Assembly (NCBI GenBank): GCA_036924285.1
Contig: JAYKYS010000010.1
Location: 10,639,001 to 10,703,000 of the forward strand
Length of the DNA stretch: 64,000 bases
Reading direction: 5' to 3'
DNA from: Asterella californica
Taxonomy: Eukaryota > Streptophyta > Marchantiopsida > Marchantiales > Aytoniaceae
The notes below the pieces were generated by a model. It ran no database searches. It had not been told where the DNA came from and was given only the letters and a program-made list of their open reading frames with translations. The translations under genes were made by a program, and so were the position numbers. How positions within the stretch are numbered: the first letter of the stretch is position 1; the number at the start of each line of letters is the position of its first letter. Shown here in pieces: positions 53,138 to 64,000 of this stretch.

Positions 53138-55681
53138 ATGGATCGTAAGAGCGCTACTGCTGCTACTTCTGCGGCTGCTGCATCTACGTCTACTGCAGCA
53201 CCTTCTGTAGCACTTGTGACTGCAGCGACCTCTGTACCTGGTCTGGATACGGCTGAGATTCTGAAGACGCTTGCGACCTTGGTCCAACAGCATCCGATCG
53301 TTGGAGGGGGTGAGTTAAAATCCACCAAGGCTTTGCAAGCGATAGTGAATAGGTGTGGAAGGTTTGAAGAAGAGATATTTCTAGATATTTGCGTGAGTAT
53401 AGAGGAGAGATGGAGCTGGTTAGGGTTATTGATGCTGAGATGATAGCAAGTTTTGAGTTAGCTGTCATTCCTAAGTTGCGGGACCAAGTTAAGGATGTAC
53501 AGAGAAGAAATCTTGGAATCTGGATGAGTTTTGAGCGATCTCTTCGAGAGGAGTTTCTTGAGGAGGATTCAGAGAGAGTTACTAGAAGGACATTTCTAGA
53601 CTGGGTTGAGCAGCAATCCGATCGTATGATGAGCCTGAGTGAGTTGTTGAGAGGGTTTGATCAGAGATACCGACAACTTTCAACTCTAGAGCGGATAACC
53701 CTAGATGCTAGGAGAATAGAGCTTTTCCTGCAAGCTACCGATGATGCTACGACAGATCGGTTATGTTTTATGTTGGCTGATCGATCTGCTAAGGGAGGTG
53801 TTACTATGGATTGGGGGAGAGTTGAGGATGATGTGGCTTTACTGACAAGGCAGAGGAGGAGAAGAGTGGCTGTGGGAGGACATCCGCTTGCAGAAGTGGT
53901 CACTCCACCTTATACTGCTCCTCAAGTACAGCAACCTTTGGCCCCTGCTCCCAAACCTGTTTTCCCAGCTGCAGTTCTTTTGATGCCAGTTGTGCCAGCT
54001 CTTGCACAAAGGCCATATGTTTAGAGACCTACGGAGAATCATGCTCAGGAGAACCAGATTGAAGACCTAATTCGGCAGATGCGAGAGCTGAAGGTAGAGC
54101 TAGCTGGATTGCAAAGAGAGCAGCCACCGGCGTCTGCTGCTGCACGTCCAGAAGGAGCTCCGATTCGTAGATGTATTTGGTGTGACAGTCCTGATCATTT
54201 CTGAGGAGACTGTCAAGAGCTCACATCTGCTTTGCGAGATGGTGTGGTTCGCTATCAGAACGGTAGGCTGCACCTTTCTTCTACTGGAGAGCCGTTGAGC
54301 ACGCAGTTTGGGCGAGGAGGCATGAGGAGTCTACCTCAGATTGCTGCGGCTGCAGCAGCAACTACGTTGATGGCACCGCTGGTAAATTCTGATGTATATG
54401 CTGGGCATATTGAGGTCTCTTCTAGTCCTACATTGCTAGATAAGACTGCTGAGAAGAGTGTGGTGCCAGTTCCTTCTGAGATATTGAAGAGAGGAGCCGA
54501 GTCTATTCGTAGAGACCCTGTGAGACCCTGTAGATGCTGATTCTATCAGAGCATTCTTGGATGTAGATAGACACGTTCATTGGCAGGATGCTTCTGTGGA
54601 GGAAAAGAGACGACAAGAAGTCTCTGAACTTGATACATGAGTTCTTGAGGAGACTGGGGATAGACGAAGAGTCACAAGGAGATGAGCGGCTCTTCCTGAG
54701 GACATCCCGTCTACTTCTGCAGCTCCTCCACCTGCACCAGGTCCTATGGAGGACGTGCAGAGATCCCAGCAGGAGCCAACGACTGCTGGTAGGCGGTTTA
54801 CTGCCCAAGAGAAAGAGAAGGGACCGGCTTATAAGTCGGCAGCTGATATTGAAACTTCTACTGATCTGAAGAGCATCTTGGAGCAGAGGATACTGGATGC
54901 GTGAATCGAGTTTTCTCTCCGAGAAGTTCTTGGTATTGCAAAGAGGGAGTTTCACGAACTAATCATCGACATCATCAAGTGCAAGAGACAGGTGATGTCT
55001 GAACAAGTGGAAAGTCAAATGATAGATGTGGTAGGAGCTTCTGTGAATGATGTAGAGTTTGGAAAGGTGCATTTTCAGGAAGCTGATGACCATGAAAACC
55101 AGCAAGAAGCGTTAGTTGTTGGTACCAACACTATTGAGTTCGACGATGAGGAAGCTGGCGAGGAGAATCCAGCTACTGATAGTGATTTCAGAAGGAGACA
55201 TTGGGCTCGTGCTACAACTGCTACACGAGTTCGTCTTGGAAGTTTGGCTGAACCTGTTGCTACTTTAGTTGATCACGGATCTGAGATCAACATCATGTCA
55301 CGGGAGGTGTACGAGAGAAGTCAGTGGCCTATTGAGATGAACCATAGTTGGGTGCTACGAGCTGCAAACAACCAGAAGGGTGAGTTATACGGCACTTGTC
55401 CTAACGTGAAAGTGAAGATAAGTGATGTGGATGTGGATCAACATTTCTTCGTACAATCTTCTGCTTCATATCCTGTGATTCTTGACCAGCCTTATATCAC
55501 TGCAGTTCGAATGGGGACCAAGGTAATGGATGACAGATCTCATTACGCTAAGATCCGTAGTCTAGATGATAGACGTTCTATGCAGTTTCTGACCGTTCGT
55601 ACGAACCACGAACGAAACCGACAGACCTTGAGGGATTCTCCTATCTATAGGAGTAAGGGTTTTCAGAAACCACTCTCGTAG
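53138..55681 (+). pseudogene. gag-protease pseudogene of beta element
   Basis: Starts MDRKSATAATSA and shifts frame at about 53370. It then has FELAVIPKLRDQVKDV, ERVTRRTFLDWVEQ and LDARRIELFLQATDD. A Pro-rich linker leads to a zinc knuckle CIWCDSPDHF-stop-GDC (54171-54213) in which an Arg codon is TGA. After a spacer with several breaks, protease follows in one frame (54992-55681): HWARATTATRVRLGS and ATLVDHGSEINIMS, with D-H-G at the active site. Domain order and spacing match the intact gag-protease at 44857-47265. At least two frameshifts and four stops make it inactive. Confidence 0.85.
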
Positions 55682-55699
55682 GAAGGGATAGCGAGAGTG

Positions 55700-58600
55700 A
55701 TGGATCTACTGCTACTATGATCCCGCTTGAGCAGCCTGAGGGATCACAAGAGGCTGATGGAGAGGCTGCTCAAGATTCAAAAAGTAGTTGCACTGTACAT
55801 AGTTGGAAATCTGGTTTGATGGCTTTCAGTTCCGATGATTGGAGTGAGTTCACGCGGATAGAGGATTTGACTGAGAAGAGTAGAAGGTAGATGGAGAGGT
55901 GTGCAGCAAATCTACGTTGTACAGGAGTTCTGAAGGAAGATGAGATGAATTTCTGGTGTTTATGAGGAGTTTGTAGGTGTACAGTCTTTTGTTCGTTGGC
56001 TGGATGATGTAGGTAGGTTGATGGAACAGATGGGAGGTAGGGTGGTGATCCCCATCCATTCTCGTGAAGTCTATGAGGAGATTATCTCATACTTGCGATA
56101 TCTTCCTCATCCGAGACTGGAGAATGGATGGAAGGATGCAGTCTGTTGGTGTGGCTCTCGACAAGAAGCGGAAGTACATGCCAAGTATAAAGCTGTAGCG
56201 AGGAAGGTGAGACCTGTGGCGCCCCAATTACCTGTTAATTCTCAGCAGCAGATGGAGTTAGCGGCTGCTGAGCCTGTGCTTAGAGATCTTACACAGGTAG
56301 GACATAAGTTTACTCAAGAGACACTCGAGCAGCTCTAGATAGGAGGGGGTGGCTTCTTGACTGAAGAAGAGAAACGAGCTTTTGAACAAATGATAGTTAG
56401 CCATGGTAAGGCATTTTCTTTCTCGGCTGAGGAGATAGGTTGTGTGGATTCTAGTGTGATAGCTCCGATGGTTATCTTCACTGTTCCTCACGTACCTTAG
56501 GACTTGAAGCCGATTCTAGTCCCTCGTGCCTTGCTACCGAAGGTGATTGAGTTACTGAAGGAAAGGATGCAGATGGGTATTCTTGAACCATCTATGGCTC
56601 CGTACTCTAGCCGATGATTCACAGTACCTAAGAAGATAAGAGCTCTGCGCTTCATCCAAGACTTGCAGCTTGCCAACAACATCACGATTCCAAACGTTGG
56701 AACAGGACCTGTGGTTGACGAAGTAGCTGAGGCGTTTGCTGGAAGGTCAATCTATTCTATTGGAGATCTGTTTTCAGGTTATGATCAGTTTCAGCTTGCT
56801 TTGGAGAGTAGAGACTTGACTACCATGCGTACACCTTTGGGATTGATGCGGATGTGTACTCTTCCTCAAGGTGCGACAAACTCAGTAGCCCATATGCAGA
56901 ATGCGATGCATAAGGTGTTACGAGAGTTTGTACCTGAGGTCACTATCCCGTTTCTGGATGATATTTCCATGAAAGGCTGTCCGGTGGAAGACAAAGACGA
57001 AGCTGTGACTTCTGATGGATGCAGAAAGTTTGTTGCAGACCACATTCGGGATGTGGAGAAGATTCTGATGCGTTTGGAGGAGGTACACCTCACTCTATCA
57101 GGTACCAAATCTCATTTTGGTATGTCAAAGATTGTGGTGGTGGGTCATTTGTGTGGTACTTTTGAGAGGCGTCCAAACCTAGAGAAGGTAGATGCTATAG
57201 CAAGGATAGCTGATTGCACCAACATCACTGAGGTTCGACGGTTCTTGGGAGCTTGTGTGTTCTTTCGTGTGAGTATTCCTCATTATGCACACATTGTCAA
57301 GTCTCTGTATGCACTTCTGAGAAAGGGAAGGAGGTTTACTTGGCGGCAAGAACATCATGAGACGATGGAGCAGCTGAAGGAGATTCTGAAATCTCCACCT
57401 ATACTAAGGAGGCTTAGCTACGAGAGCGGGAGACCTGTGGTACTGACTGTTGATACGAGTCCAAAGGCGATTGGATGGACAGTTGGCCAAGAAGATGCAG
57501 AAGGTGTGCGATTTGTTTCAAGGTTTGGAGCTCGGATCTTAACAGATAGACAGCGTAACTATCCTCAAGTGAAGCGTGAGTTGTGGGGAGCTGTTATTGC
57601 TATGAAGGTAGATCGAGAGTTCTTGATAGGAGCTCGTGTGATACTAGAAACAGATTGTTTGCCTTTGTTGGGTATGATAGCAAATTGCAATACACTAGAC
57701 ATAGCAATGCTGCGATGGATTGCTTATGTCCGGAGTCTGAACCCTGAGCTAAAGCATATAGCAGGAAAGGACAATCCAGTTGCAGATATGTTGTCTAGGG
57801 CTCGCTATACAGATGAGGATGAGATGTTTGCAGAAGTGGAGAATGAAGAGAGGAGAGACGTTTGGTGCCAAGTTGGTCAGCAGATTACAGACTTGGAACC
57901 ACTGCCATTCAATGAGGAGTTCTACTCCTCAGAAAGGTTCCGCGATATTGGATTTTATCTGAGTTCGTTATGCAGAAGAGAAGGATGGAGTGATGCAGAG
58001 TTCAAAGAGATCAGACGGAAGGCGTACAGTTATCTTCTACGTGAAGGTTATTTGTGGAAACGTCCGAAAAGAAGAGATGGAGTGCTTGCTAGAGTGGTGG
58101 ATGATCAACCGACGAAGCTGAATCTGCTGAAAGAGTTTCATGACACCTTGTGGACTGGACATCGTGGAGTATGAGCTACTTACACGAAGATGAAAGAGCG
58201 TTACTGGAAGGGTTTGTATCAAGACGTGGTGGACTTTGTTGGGTCGTGTCTGCACTGCCAGTTCTACTCTAAAGTCCGTTACAGAGATGGACTTGTACCT
58301 ACTTATCCACCTAGTATTCATTTTCAGTGGGTTCTTGATCTTGGGATGATGCCACCGGGGTTATGGGAGATGCGTTACTTGGTGTTGGCTCGAGAGGATC
58401 TCTCCAATTATATGGATGAGCACTACGGACGAAGACTATAGAGAATATCTGCAGGTTCGTGCTTGAAGATATCATCTGTCGCTATGGATCGGTTGGGAGA
58501 TTACGTGCAGATAGAGGCGAGTTGAGAGGCGCTGAAGTGAAGGAGTTTTTTGCTCGTTGTGGAGTAAAGCTTCGACTTACTACTGCTATGAATCCAGAGG

Positions 58601-59313
58601 GTATTGGTAAGAGTGAACGAGGACACTCTTCTATTGTTCACGCTTTAGTGAAAGCATGTGATGGTAGGCCTAGAAAATGGCCGAGACTACTTCTGTTTGC
58701 TTTGTGGGCTGATAGGACTACACACTGTACTACGACTGGCTATATGCCAGTTGAGCTTATGTTGGGTCAGAAACCGATCATGCCTGCTGAAGAGTACTTT
58801 CCTACGTGGGCTACGCTACCGTGGGAAGATGGTATAGATCGTGCTTCACTCCTAAATTTACATATAAGGCAGTTGGAGCGAAGGGAGGAGGATCTTGCTG
58901 ATGCGTAGGAGAGGCTGAAGGTGACTCGAGTCAGAAACAAGGAACGTTTTGACAAGACTCACCGACTACGACCGAAGCCAATACATGTTGGTGATTGGGT
59001 TCTGGTATATGATAGCACGTTGGAGAATCAGCATTCTACACTTCGTAAGTTCTCTCGAAGATGGTTCGGGCCTTATGTTGTGCTAGATGTGTATGAGAAT
59101 GCCACTTATAGTTTGCGTGAGTTGGATGGTACTCTTTTGAAGCTATCTGTGGCTGACAAACGTGTGAAACTGTTCAAGAGACGCGGAGGGTCAGTTGAGT
59201 TATTCAACTTTCTGGAGTCAGAGCTGAGGACAACCAGAGACGGAGACATCCCAATGTCTGATGAGGCTGAGGCGGAGGAGAGCGATGATGATGAAGATCA
59301 AACAGAAGACTGA
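55700..59313 (+). pseudogene. pol pseudogene of beta element: RT, RNase H, integrase
   Basis: The N-terminal region has IPIHSREVYEEII and GHKFTQETLEQL (56040-56335). RT: SIGDLFSGYDQFQLA and PFLDDISMKG (catalytic FLDD) inside the 503-codon frame 56663-58174. RNase H: VLTVDTSPKAIGWTVG, QVKRELWG, LETDCLPLLGM and AGKDNPVADMLSRARY. Integrase: FHDTLWTGHRG and CLHC zinc finger, RADRGEL and KSERGHSSIV (58459-58908), then RRWFGPYVVLDV (GPY/F module). Stops replace Trp at about 56498, 56615 and 58172 and interrupt at 56336, 58439 and 58906. It ends with an acidic tail and has no chromodomain. Confidence 0.88.
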
Positions 59314-59347
59314 GGGGAATGACACATACCGGAGGATGTGCAAGTTT

Positions 59348-59359
59348 GGAGGGGGTGGA
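59348..59359 (+). other. polypurine tract of beta element
   Basis: GGAGGGGGTGGA abuts the 3' LTR start at 59360, nearly identical to that of the gamma element. Confidence 0.85.
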
Positions 59360-60518
59360 TGTCGTGATGTGAATCATTTCACATAGTAAATGATTCACTT
59401 CTCTGTCAAGCGTTAGTCTCTCTGAGTGAAGTTAAGACCTCAGAGAAGTCCATTTTTGGAAGATGTTATATATTTTAAGTCTTAGTAGGTTGATTACCAT
59501 GTTCATAGGGTTTAAGCTCATGGGTTGTATTTGCGTGTCGCCCATGCACGCTTTCTAGCTGATTTAAGTTATTTTTGGGACTGCGTGTCGTTTTAGGTAG
59601 TTTAAGTTTTACGCTTGCACTCTAGGGGGCTTGACGTGGTAGCCTATGAGTGTAGATAAGTTACCAGGTAGATAAAGGCACAAAAGGACAGTCAAGTGGA
59701 GCTATGAACTCCCATTGGTCCATTTTTGTCTTTTGTAAAACTCTAAGTTTAGAAACAGAGCTCTAGAGTGGATTTCGAGCAATTGGTGAAGGTACTGCGA
59801 AATCTGAGAGCATAGTGAGATAGAGCTCGTCGAGCCAAGCACTGTCAGTGAAATTCTTGATCGATTTGGATCAATAAACAAGGATTTATGCCCAATTGAA
59901 ATTCGGATTGTGCCAAAACTGCATCACTTTTGTTGATTTTGGGGTTTTGAGTGTCAGTTGCAGCAGAATTGAGGAAATTGCTTCAAACCTTCGTGGTTGC
60001 ATTCACTGCCAGCCGGGCTACGACTGTCAAAAAAGTTTCAAGTGATTTGAGTTACTGAGTAATTCAAGGCGACCACTGAAGTAGAGGGGGTCCGAAAAGC
60101 TCTCAATCTGGAACAGCAACTTCAGAGAGCGAGATCTGGAGTTCTGTGTGGAATCAGGAGGTTCAACTTCACAGGAGTGTTCAGCAAGCTATGTACTGCA
60201 AATCCTTAGGACCTCATTGACATGTAGGAGGAGTTCTGAAGTCTGAACCTTCACATATTTCTTAATCCTGAGTGTCAAAGTTCGCCATCTGATCTTATCA
60301 TTGCTAGTTGAGTCTGAACTTTGCTTCCTGAACATATCAGAAGAGCCAAGAGACTTATATGAGTGTTTTTCAGTATCACCTTGAGACCTGAAGCCTATCC
60401 TTTGAGTAAACCAGCCACAGCCTGAAACCCAACGCTACCTGAGTAGATTCAACACAGCCTTCAAGCTCATATCACAGCCAGAAGGTTCGCCCTTCCCAGG
60501 AAGACTCTCAACCCGACA
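59360..60518 (+). repeat. 3' LTR of beta element
   Basis: 1159 bp, TGTCGTGATG to CAACCCGACA, directly after GGAGGGGGTGGA. It is uninterrupted and serves as the reference for the split 5' LTR. Confidence 0.92.
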
Positions 60519-60911
60519 GCGTGCATGGGCGATAAGTAAATACAACCCATGAACTTAAATTCTATCAACATAGTAAACTTAATTTATGTACTTTGAACAT
60601 CAAAGATAAGTATGAATTCACTTGAAGAAGCGTACGAATGCTTGAACAAGATAAATAACATACTATCAACCTACTAGGACTCCAAACATATAACACAACG
60701 GTGTTAACATTTGCATAAAGGACTAGGAGTAATATTAAGCTAACTTTTATGACCACTAACTCTCAAGTGTCGAAGTAGAAGCGTAACACGTAGCCGCCAA
60801 TGCTCATAACCTCCAAAATCGACTTCTCTGACGTCTTAACTTCACTCAGAAAGACTAACTCTTGACAGAGAGGTGAATTATTCACTATGTGGAATGATTC
60901 ACATCACGACA
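60519..60911 (-). repeat. 5' LTR of minus-strand beta element, 5' portion
   Basis: Ends ATGATTCACATCACGACA on the plus strand. Inside, at about 60720-60800, is the ACTCTCAAGTGTCGAAGTAGAAG module otherwise found at the start of alpha LTRs. Confidence 0.85.
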
Positions 60912-61082
60912 ACGTATCACATGTTGTCCACGTATGACAGTGCGCTTAGTCCAGTAGATTTAGTGATCATGAGGACCATTCGCGTGTTGTTTTGTTGGTT
61001 GTTGTTGCGTGGGTTATGGCAATTTTGTTGATTTTGTCCTCGGCCTTGTTGCCGATTACCGCTGTTCTGCTGCTATTTGGTG

Positions 61083-61879
61083 AATTATTGTTGCTGGTTG
61101 TTGCTACTTGTTCGGTTGGGACACTCATTGAAGCGGTGTCCAGTTGAGCCGCAACCGAAGCATTTAGTGCTATCTTCTTGAAATCGACGACGAGGTTGAT
61201 TCCAACCGCCTTGGTTGCTACTTCGTCCTCGTCCTTGCTGTTGACGGTCAGCGAACAAGATAGTGGAAGGTTTGAAAGATATTTTCCGAGACATGAGCTC
61301 CTCCTCGATCAAGAAAGATATCATATATTGTAGAGAAAGGTTCGGATTTGTACGCATTGCATGCAAGAAGGTTTGATAGTTGGGTGGCATGCTGCCCATC
61401 AGTGTCAAAATTTGCTCTTGTGCATCTACTATAACGCCAACGAGTTGTTGCACGAGGGCCTTGAAGTTGTTGATGTGGATCATCATTGAATTGTTCGGCT
61501 TCATTCTGAGAAGCCTGAACTTTTCTCTTAGGTGCATACGGGTGGCGTGATCTTGACCAGCAAAGTTTGTGGTCAGAGTTCTCCATGCGTCATTCGTCAT
61601 AGTGCAAGCGAGTATGTGACCGACAACTGAGTTTGCACAGCACTCGTTGATTGTAGTTAGGGCATTTTTCTTCTTCTTGTCTCATTCTGCAGTGCTGCCC
61701 GGTCCGGTAGCTGGTGTCGTTGTTCCGTCGGGACTTGTTGCTCCAAGTCGTGAGATTGTGTCATCCACCACGTCGAATACTTCTTCTGAACCGAGTCGGA
61801 GGGTTATTTCGTGCTTCCAAAAGGTGAAGAAGGTGCCATCGAATACCACTCATCCTTTTGTGTTGAATGGTGCAGTCAT
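61083..61879 (-). pseudogene. copia gag
   Basis: Starts MTAPFNTK near 61879. In-frame stops occur soon after (TGA in the GxxFDGTFFTFWKHEITLRL block, and another near the Ser/Thr-rich stretch). An open part (61600-61085) then follows with MTNDAWRTLTTNFAGQDHA and INNFKALVQQL, typical of the copia gag helical domain. It ends with a zinc knuckle CFGCGSTGHRFNEC (C-X2-C-X4-H-X4-C). After it a Gln/Asn-rich linker runs to about 60916, where the gypsy insertion begins. No protease follows. Role: RNA packaging in the particle, now inactive because of the stops. Confidence 0.85.
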
Positions 61880-62050
61880 TCTACGCAATCTTGATCGCGA
61901 GAACTGAACTGGTCCTTTTTCACGCTGCGCTGGTTTTCAGTGCGGAGAGCGTCCTCTATGCAACGATCAAGGCGTCTTTTGATCGCTCTGATTTCTAATG
62001 TCTAAGGCTTAGAGAGAACCTATGTTATATTAAAAGATCATCTAACAACA

Positions 62051-62065
62051 CGGGCTCTGATACCA
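62051..62065 (-). other. primer binding site of copia element, initiator Met tRNA
   Basis: TGGTATCAGAGCCCG on the minus strand touches the 5' LTR with no gap, the standard copia arrangement in plants. Confidence 0.92.
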
Positions 62066-62323
62066 TGTAGGAAACTAAGATAACTTACTCTAAGACACTT
62101 AGCTGGAAAGCATACACTGAATGTGTGTGAGAGAAGGAGAACGAGAGAGAGCTGAATAGTCCAAGCCAAAGATAAACTCTGATGAAATGAAATAATATTA
62201 GTAGACCAAGTGGGTCTCTCTAATATACAAGGAGAGGGGCAAAGGGTCGAGGGGTGTCTTCCCCTTGCGTCCCTTCACGATATCTAGTTCAAGGATAGTT
62301 ATTGTTCACACATTATTCTATCA
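62066..62323 (-). repeat. copia 5' LTR
   Basis: 258 bp, partner of 28160-28417. Confidence 0.92.
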
Positions 62324-63259
62324 TGTTTATTTTGAATTGTCTCTAAGAGGATAGAATGAGATCATTCATCATGTAGAAGTAACCCCTTGTGGGGTACCTA
62401 AGACCGCTTCAGCTCCGATCAGCCGTACGTACTATATGAAAGTTCAATTTATTTTATGTATTACGGTATACCTCCTTTCTTTCTTGAGCTCTCAAATCGA
62501 GATCAACCTCGATCGAAGTTCGAAGAGAATGATTACTACCTTGTCTTGGTAATAAACATCACCCAGACTTGACTTTACGGTACTTTCCCACCTCAGCTTG
62601 CAACTTCGTCTTCAGCGGTCGAGCGACTTGCGACTTGCAAACTTCGGAGCTTCGAGTCTTCCGAATGCGAGCTTCGAATCGAATATGGGCTTTCGAACTT
62701 CAACCAACGAACTAAAAATCTTTAAATTTTATTTAATTTTAATTCGATGCTTGTTTCTCAAGAAACAACTGAAGTGGTAATGACATGACTTTCGAGTCAC
62801 ACACTTCGACCAACAAGCGATGAAGTTCGATGCTTCGTGTTCACATTCAGAAGATTTCAGAATGTGTTTGTCCGTCTGTCAAGTTTATTATTTTTTGATA
62901 ATTTTCTTTCGGTAAATTTTCCCCAATGGATATTAATTTAAATTACTGAATATGCATACAACTCCCGTCAGCAAGGAGAAGGACGAAAAAGACATATTAT
63001 GGAAAAGTGCTAATAAAATTTGCCAAGCTAATCAGGATTAAAATCCTAGTTCCACTATAAAAGCTCCAGGCCATCCAGAATCTGCAAACGAGTTGAGTTC
63101 AAAATCAGCGAAAACAACCATTAAAACCCGAGTATGAGTACAAGTGCTTTGGTGATCTAGAATACTTTATTCTGCGAGTTTGCTTTGAGAGAAATGAGAA
63201 ATTTAACTGATATGCAGAAAATGATTTTGGTGACTAGGGGTTCATCCCACCTTGAAATT
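62324..63259. other. spacer, nothing recognised
   Basis: A TTCGA-rich stretch at 62600-62840 and a TATAAAAG at about 63054 that could be a promoter remnant. No gene and no LTR limits seen. Confidence 0.4.
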
Positions 63260-64000
63260 TGTGCGATCAGTAGCACTAGGTGCTCGATCTGTAGGGAGAA
63301 CCTTTACCAGGAAGTGTATTTGGTGCGACAGTCTAGATCATCTCAGAGGAGATTGTCAAGACTTAGCGATTGTCTTGCGAGAGAGCTTGGTCAGTTATCA
63401 GAACAACAGGTTACATCTAATCGTCACTGGACAACCTCTGAACACATATTTTGGAAGAGGAGGAATGAGGAGTTTGCTCCCAGCACTTACGGGTGTGAAA
63501 ACTACAGCAATGATTGTGAGCTCTGCAGAAGCTGATGTATATACAGGGAGAGTTGAGGTGCGCTCTAATCCAACTATAGTTGAGCAAGCTGCTGAAGTTT
63601 CAGTTGAAATGATGAAGAGAGGTGCAGAAAGTATTAGGAGAGCTACTGGATGGAGAGACCTTGTAGATGCAACTTCCGTTCAAGCGTTTTGGAAGCGAGC
63701 AGTGAACAAGATGTAATTGTAGAAGATAAGAGACGGCGGGATGCTTTTGACTTAGATGCAGGAGCGCCTGATGATGGTGATCGTCGAAGAATAATGAGGA
63801 GAAGAGCAGCGGAGCCATCACCATCTGGATGGGTACCAGCTGGTAGGTTTCGTACTGTAGAGGATAAGAGGTTTACAGCACAAGAGAAAGAGAAGGCTCC
63901 AGCTTACAAGTTGACTGCAGACATCGAAACGGCAACAGACTTGCGTACTGTTTTGGAGCAACGAATTCTATATGCTAGAGTGGAGTTTTCTCTTCGAGAG
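63260..64000 (+). pseudogene. gag-protease fragment of a further beta-type gypsy element, cut by window end
   Basis: Zinc knuckle CIWCDSLDHLRGDC at about 63315-63356, then LHLIVTGQPLNTYFGRGGMR and KRGAESIRRATGWRDL to 63716. After one frameshift it continues with EDKRFTAQEKEKAPAYKLT and ATDLRTVLEQRIL to the last base. It is collinear with 54171-54930 of the beta element but in places less broken. The N-terminal part of gag is missing, so this copy is truncated on the left. The rest lies beyond the window. Confidence 0.75.

Larger units (their letters stand above)
35952..60518 (+). mobile_element. Ty3/gypsy element, family beta, full length but decayed, TSD GCGT
   Basis: The 5' LTR is at 35952-37004 plus 52955-53068 (split by the LARD-like element) and the 3' LTR at 59360-60518. 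Duplications GCGT lie at 35948-35951 and 60519-60522. A polypurine tract GGAGGGGGTGGA abuts the 3' LTR. Gag, protease, RT, RNase H and integrase are all present in order between 53138 and 59313 but carry frameshifts and stops. Counted by eye the LTRs differ at about 36 of 1159 positions (about 97% alike). Confidence 0.9.
34750..60911 (-). mobile_element. Ty3/gypsy element, family beta, 5' part only, minus strand
   Basis: Only the 5' LTR (60911-60519 continuing at 35951-34863), the primer site (34860-34844) and the first gag codons (to about 34750) remain. The LTR is split by the plus-strand beta element with a GCGT duplication. The right flank is ACGT (60912-60915). It meets the alpha element at about 34750 with both 3' halves gone. 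Confidence 0.8.
28160..62323 (-). mobile_element. Ty1/copia element, outer container of the nest
   Basis: Its two 258-bp LTRs at 28160-28417 and 62066-62323 (minus orientation TGATAGAAT...TTCCTACA) are about 93% alike by eye. TGGTATCAGAGCCCG (62065-62051), complementary to initiator Met tRNA, abuts the 5' LTR. GAGTGGAG abuts the 3' LTR as polypurine tract. Flanks TATTT/TGTTT are a decayed 5-bp duplication. Gag lies at the right end, RT and RNase H at the left end, and about 30 kb of later insertions lie between. Protease and integrase are missing, apparently removed in a deletion that also fused the two gypsy pieces inside. Confidence 0.9.

Overview
This window is a dense pile of plant transposable elements. 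No complete host gene can be supported. The evidence for a land plant is a Ty1/copia element primed by initiator Met tRNA, Ty3/gypsy elements whose primer sites match plant Trp tRNA, Tourist-like and hAT MITEs, a tRNA-type SINE candidate, and moderate GC with AT-rich spacers. The style of the gypsy gag/pol proteins and of the coiled-coil protein of the LARD-like element resembles what I remember from bryophytes, Marchantia-like liverworts in particular. That identification is a guess.

Layout. 1-5.1 kb: a possible terminal exon of a host gene (about 548-601), then two solo LTRs of one gypsy family in opposite orientation (1855-3129 plus, 3748-5122 minus), each with its own 4-bp target duplication. 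5.1-14.5 kb: AT-rich sequence with local duplications and hairpins, no recognisable gene. 14.5-24.5 kb: a scrambled, decayed second gypsy family with three inverted or partial copies of leader, gag, RT, RNase H and integrase on both strands, plus an LTR-like insert. 24.5-28.1 kb: spacer with hairpins, a Tourist-like MITE (26696-27104, TTA duplication) and a hAT MITE (27620-27836, 8-bp duplication).

28.2-62.3 kb is one nest. A minus-strand Ty1/copia element (LTRs 28160-28417 and 62066-62323, about 93% alike) is the container. Inside it lie the 5' part of a plus-strand gypsy element (30661 to about 34750, itself hit by a solo LTR at 32443-34200 that holds a SINE candidate) fused tail-on to the 5' part of a minus-strand gypsy element (about 34750-35951 and 60519-60911). 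The LTR of that second element was hit by a plus-strand gypsy element (35952-60518; LTRs about 97% alike). Its 5' LTR was hit by a 5.9-kb TG...CA element saturated with the hexamer GAAGAC (37005-52954). That element was finally hit by a 10.1-kb minus-strand gypsy element (39283-49375) with two intact overlapping ORFs and LTRs differing at only about eight sites and one indel. LTR divergence (about 7%, 3%, 0.4%) agrees with this order. After 62.3 kb comes a gene-poor spacer and then a gypsy gag fragment (about 63260-64000) that runs out of the window.

How it works together: only the innermost gypsy element looks able to make all its own proteins (gag, protease, RT, RNase H, integrase). The most striking shared property is integration: every resolvable insertion of the TGTCG...CGACA gypsy group has a 4-bp duplication with a central CG (CCGG, ACGG, ACGT, GCGT, ACGT), unlike the 5-bp duplication of the LARD-like element. 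This points to a CpG-centred integrase target.
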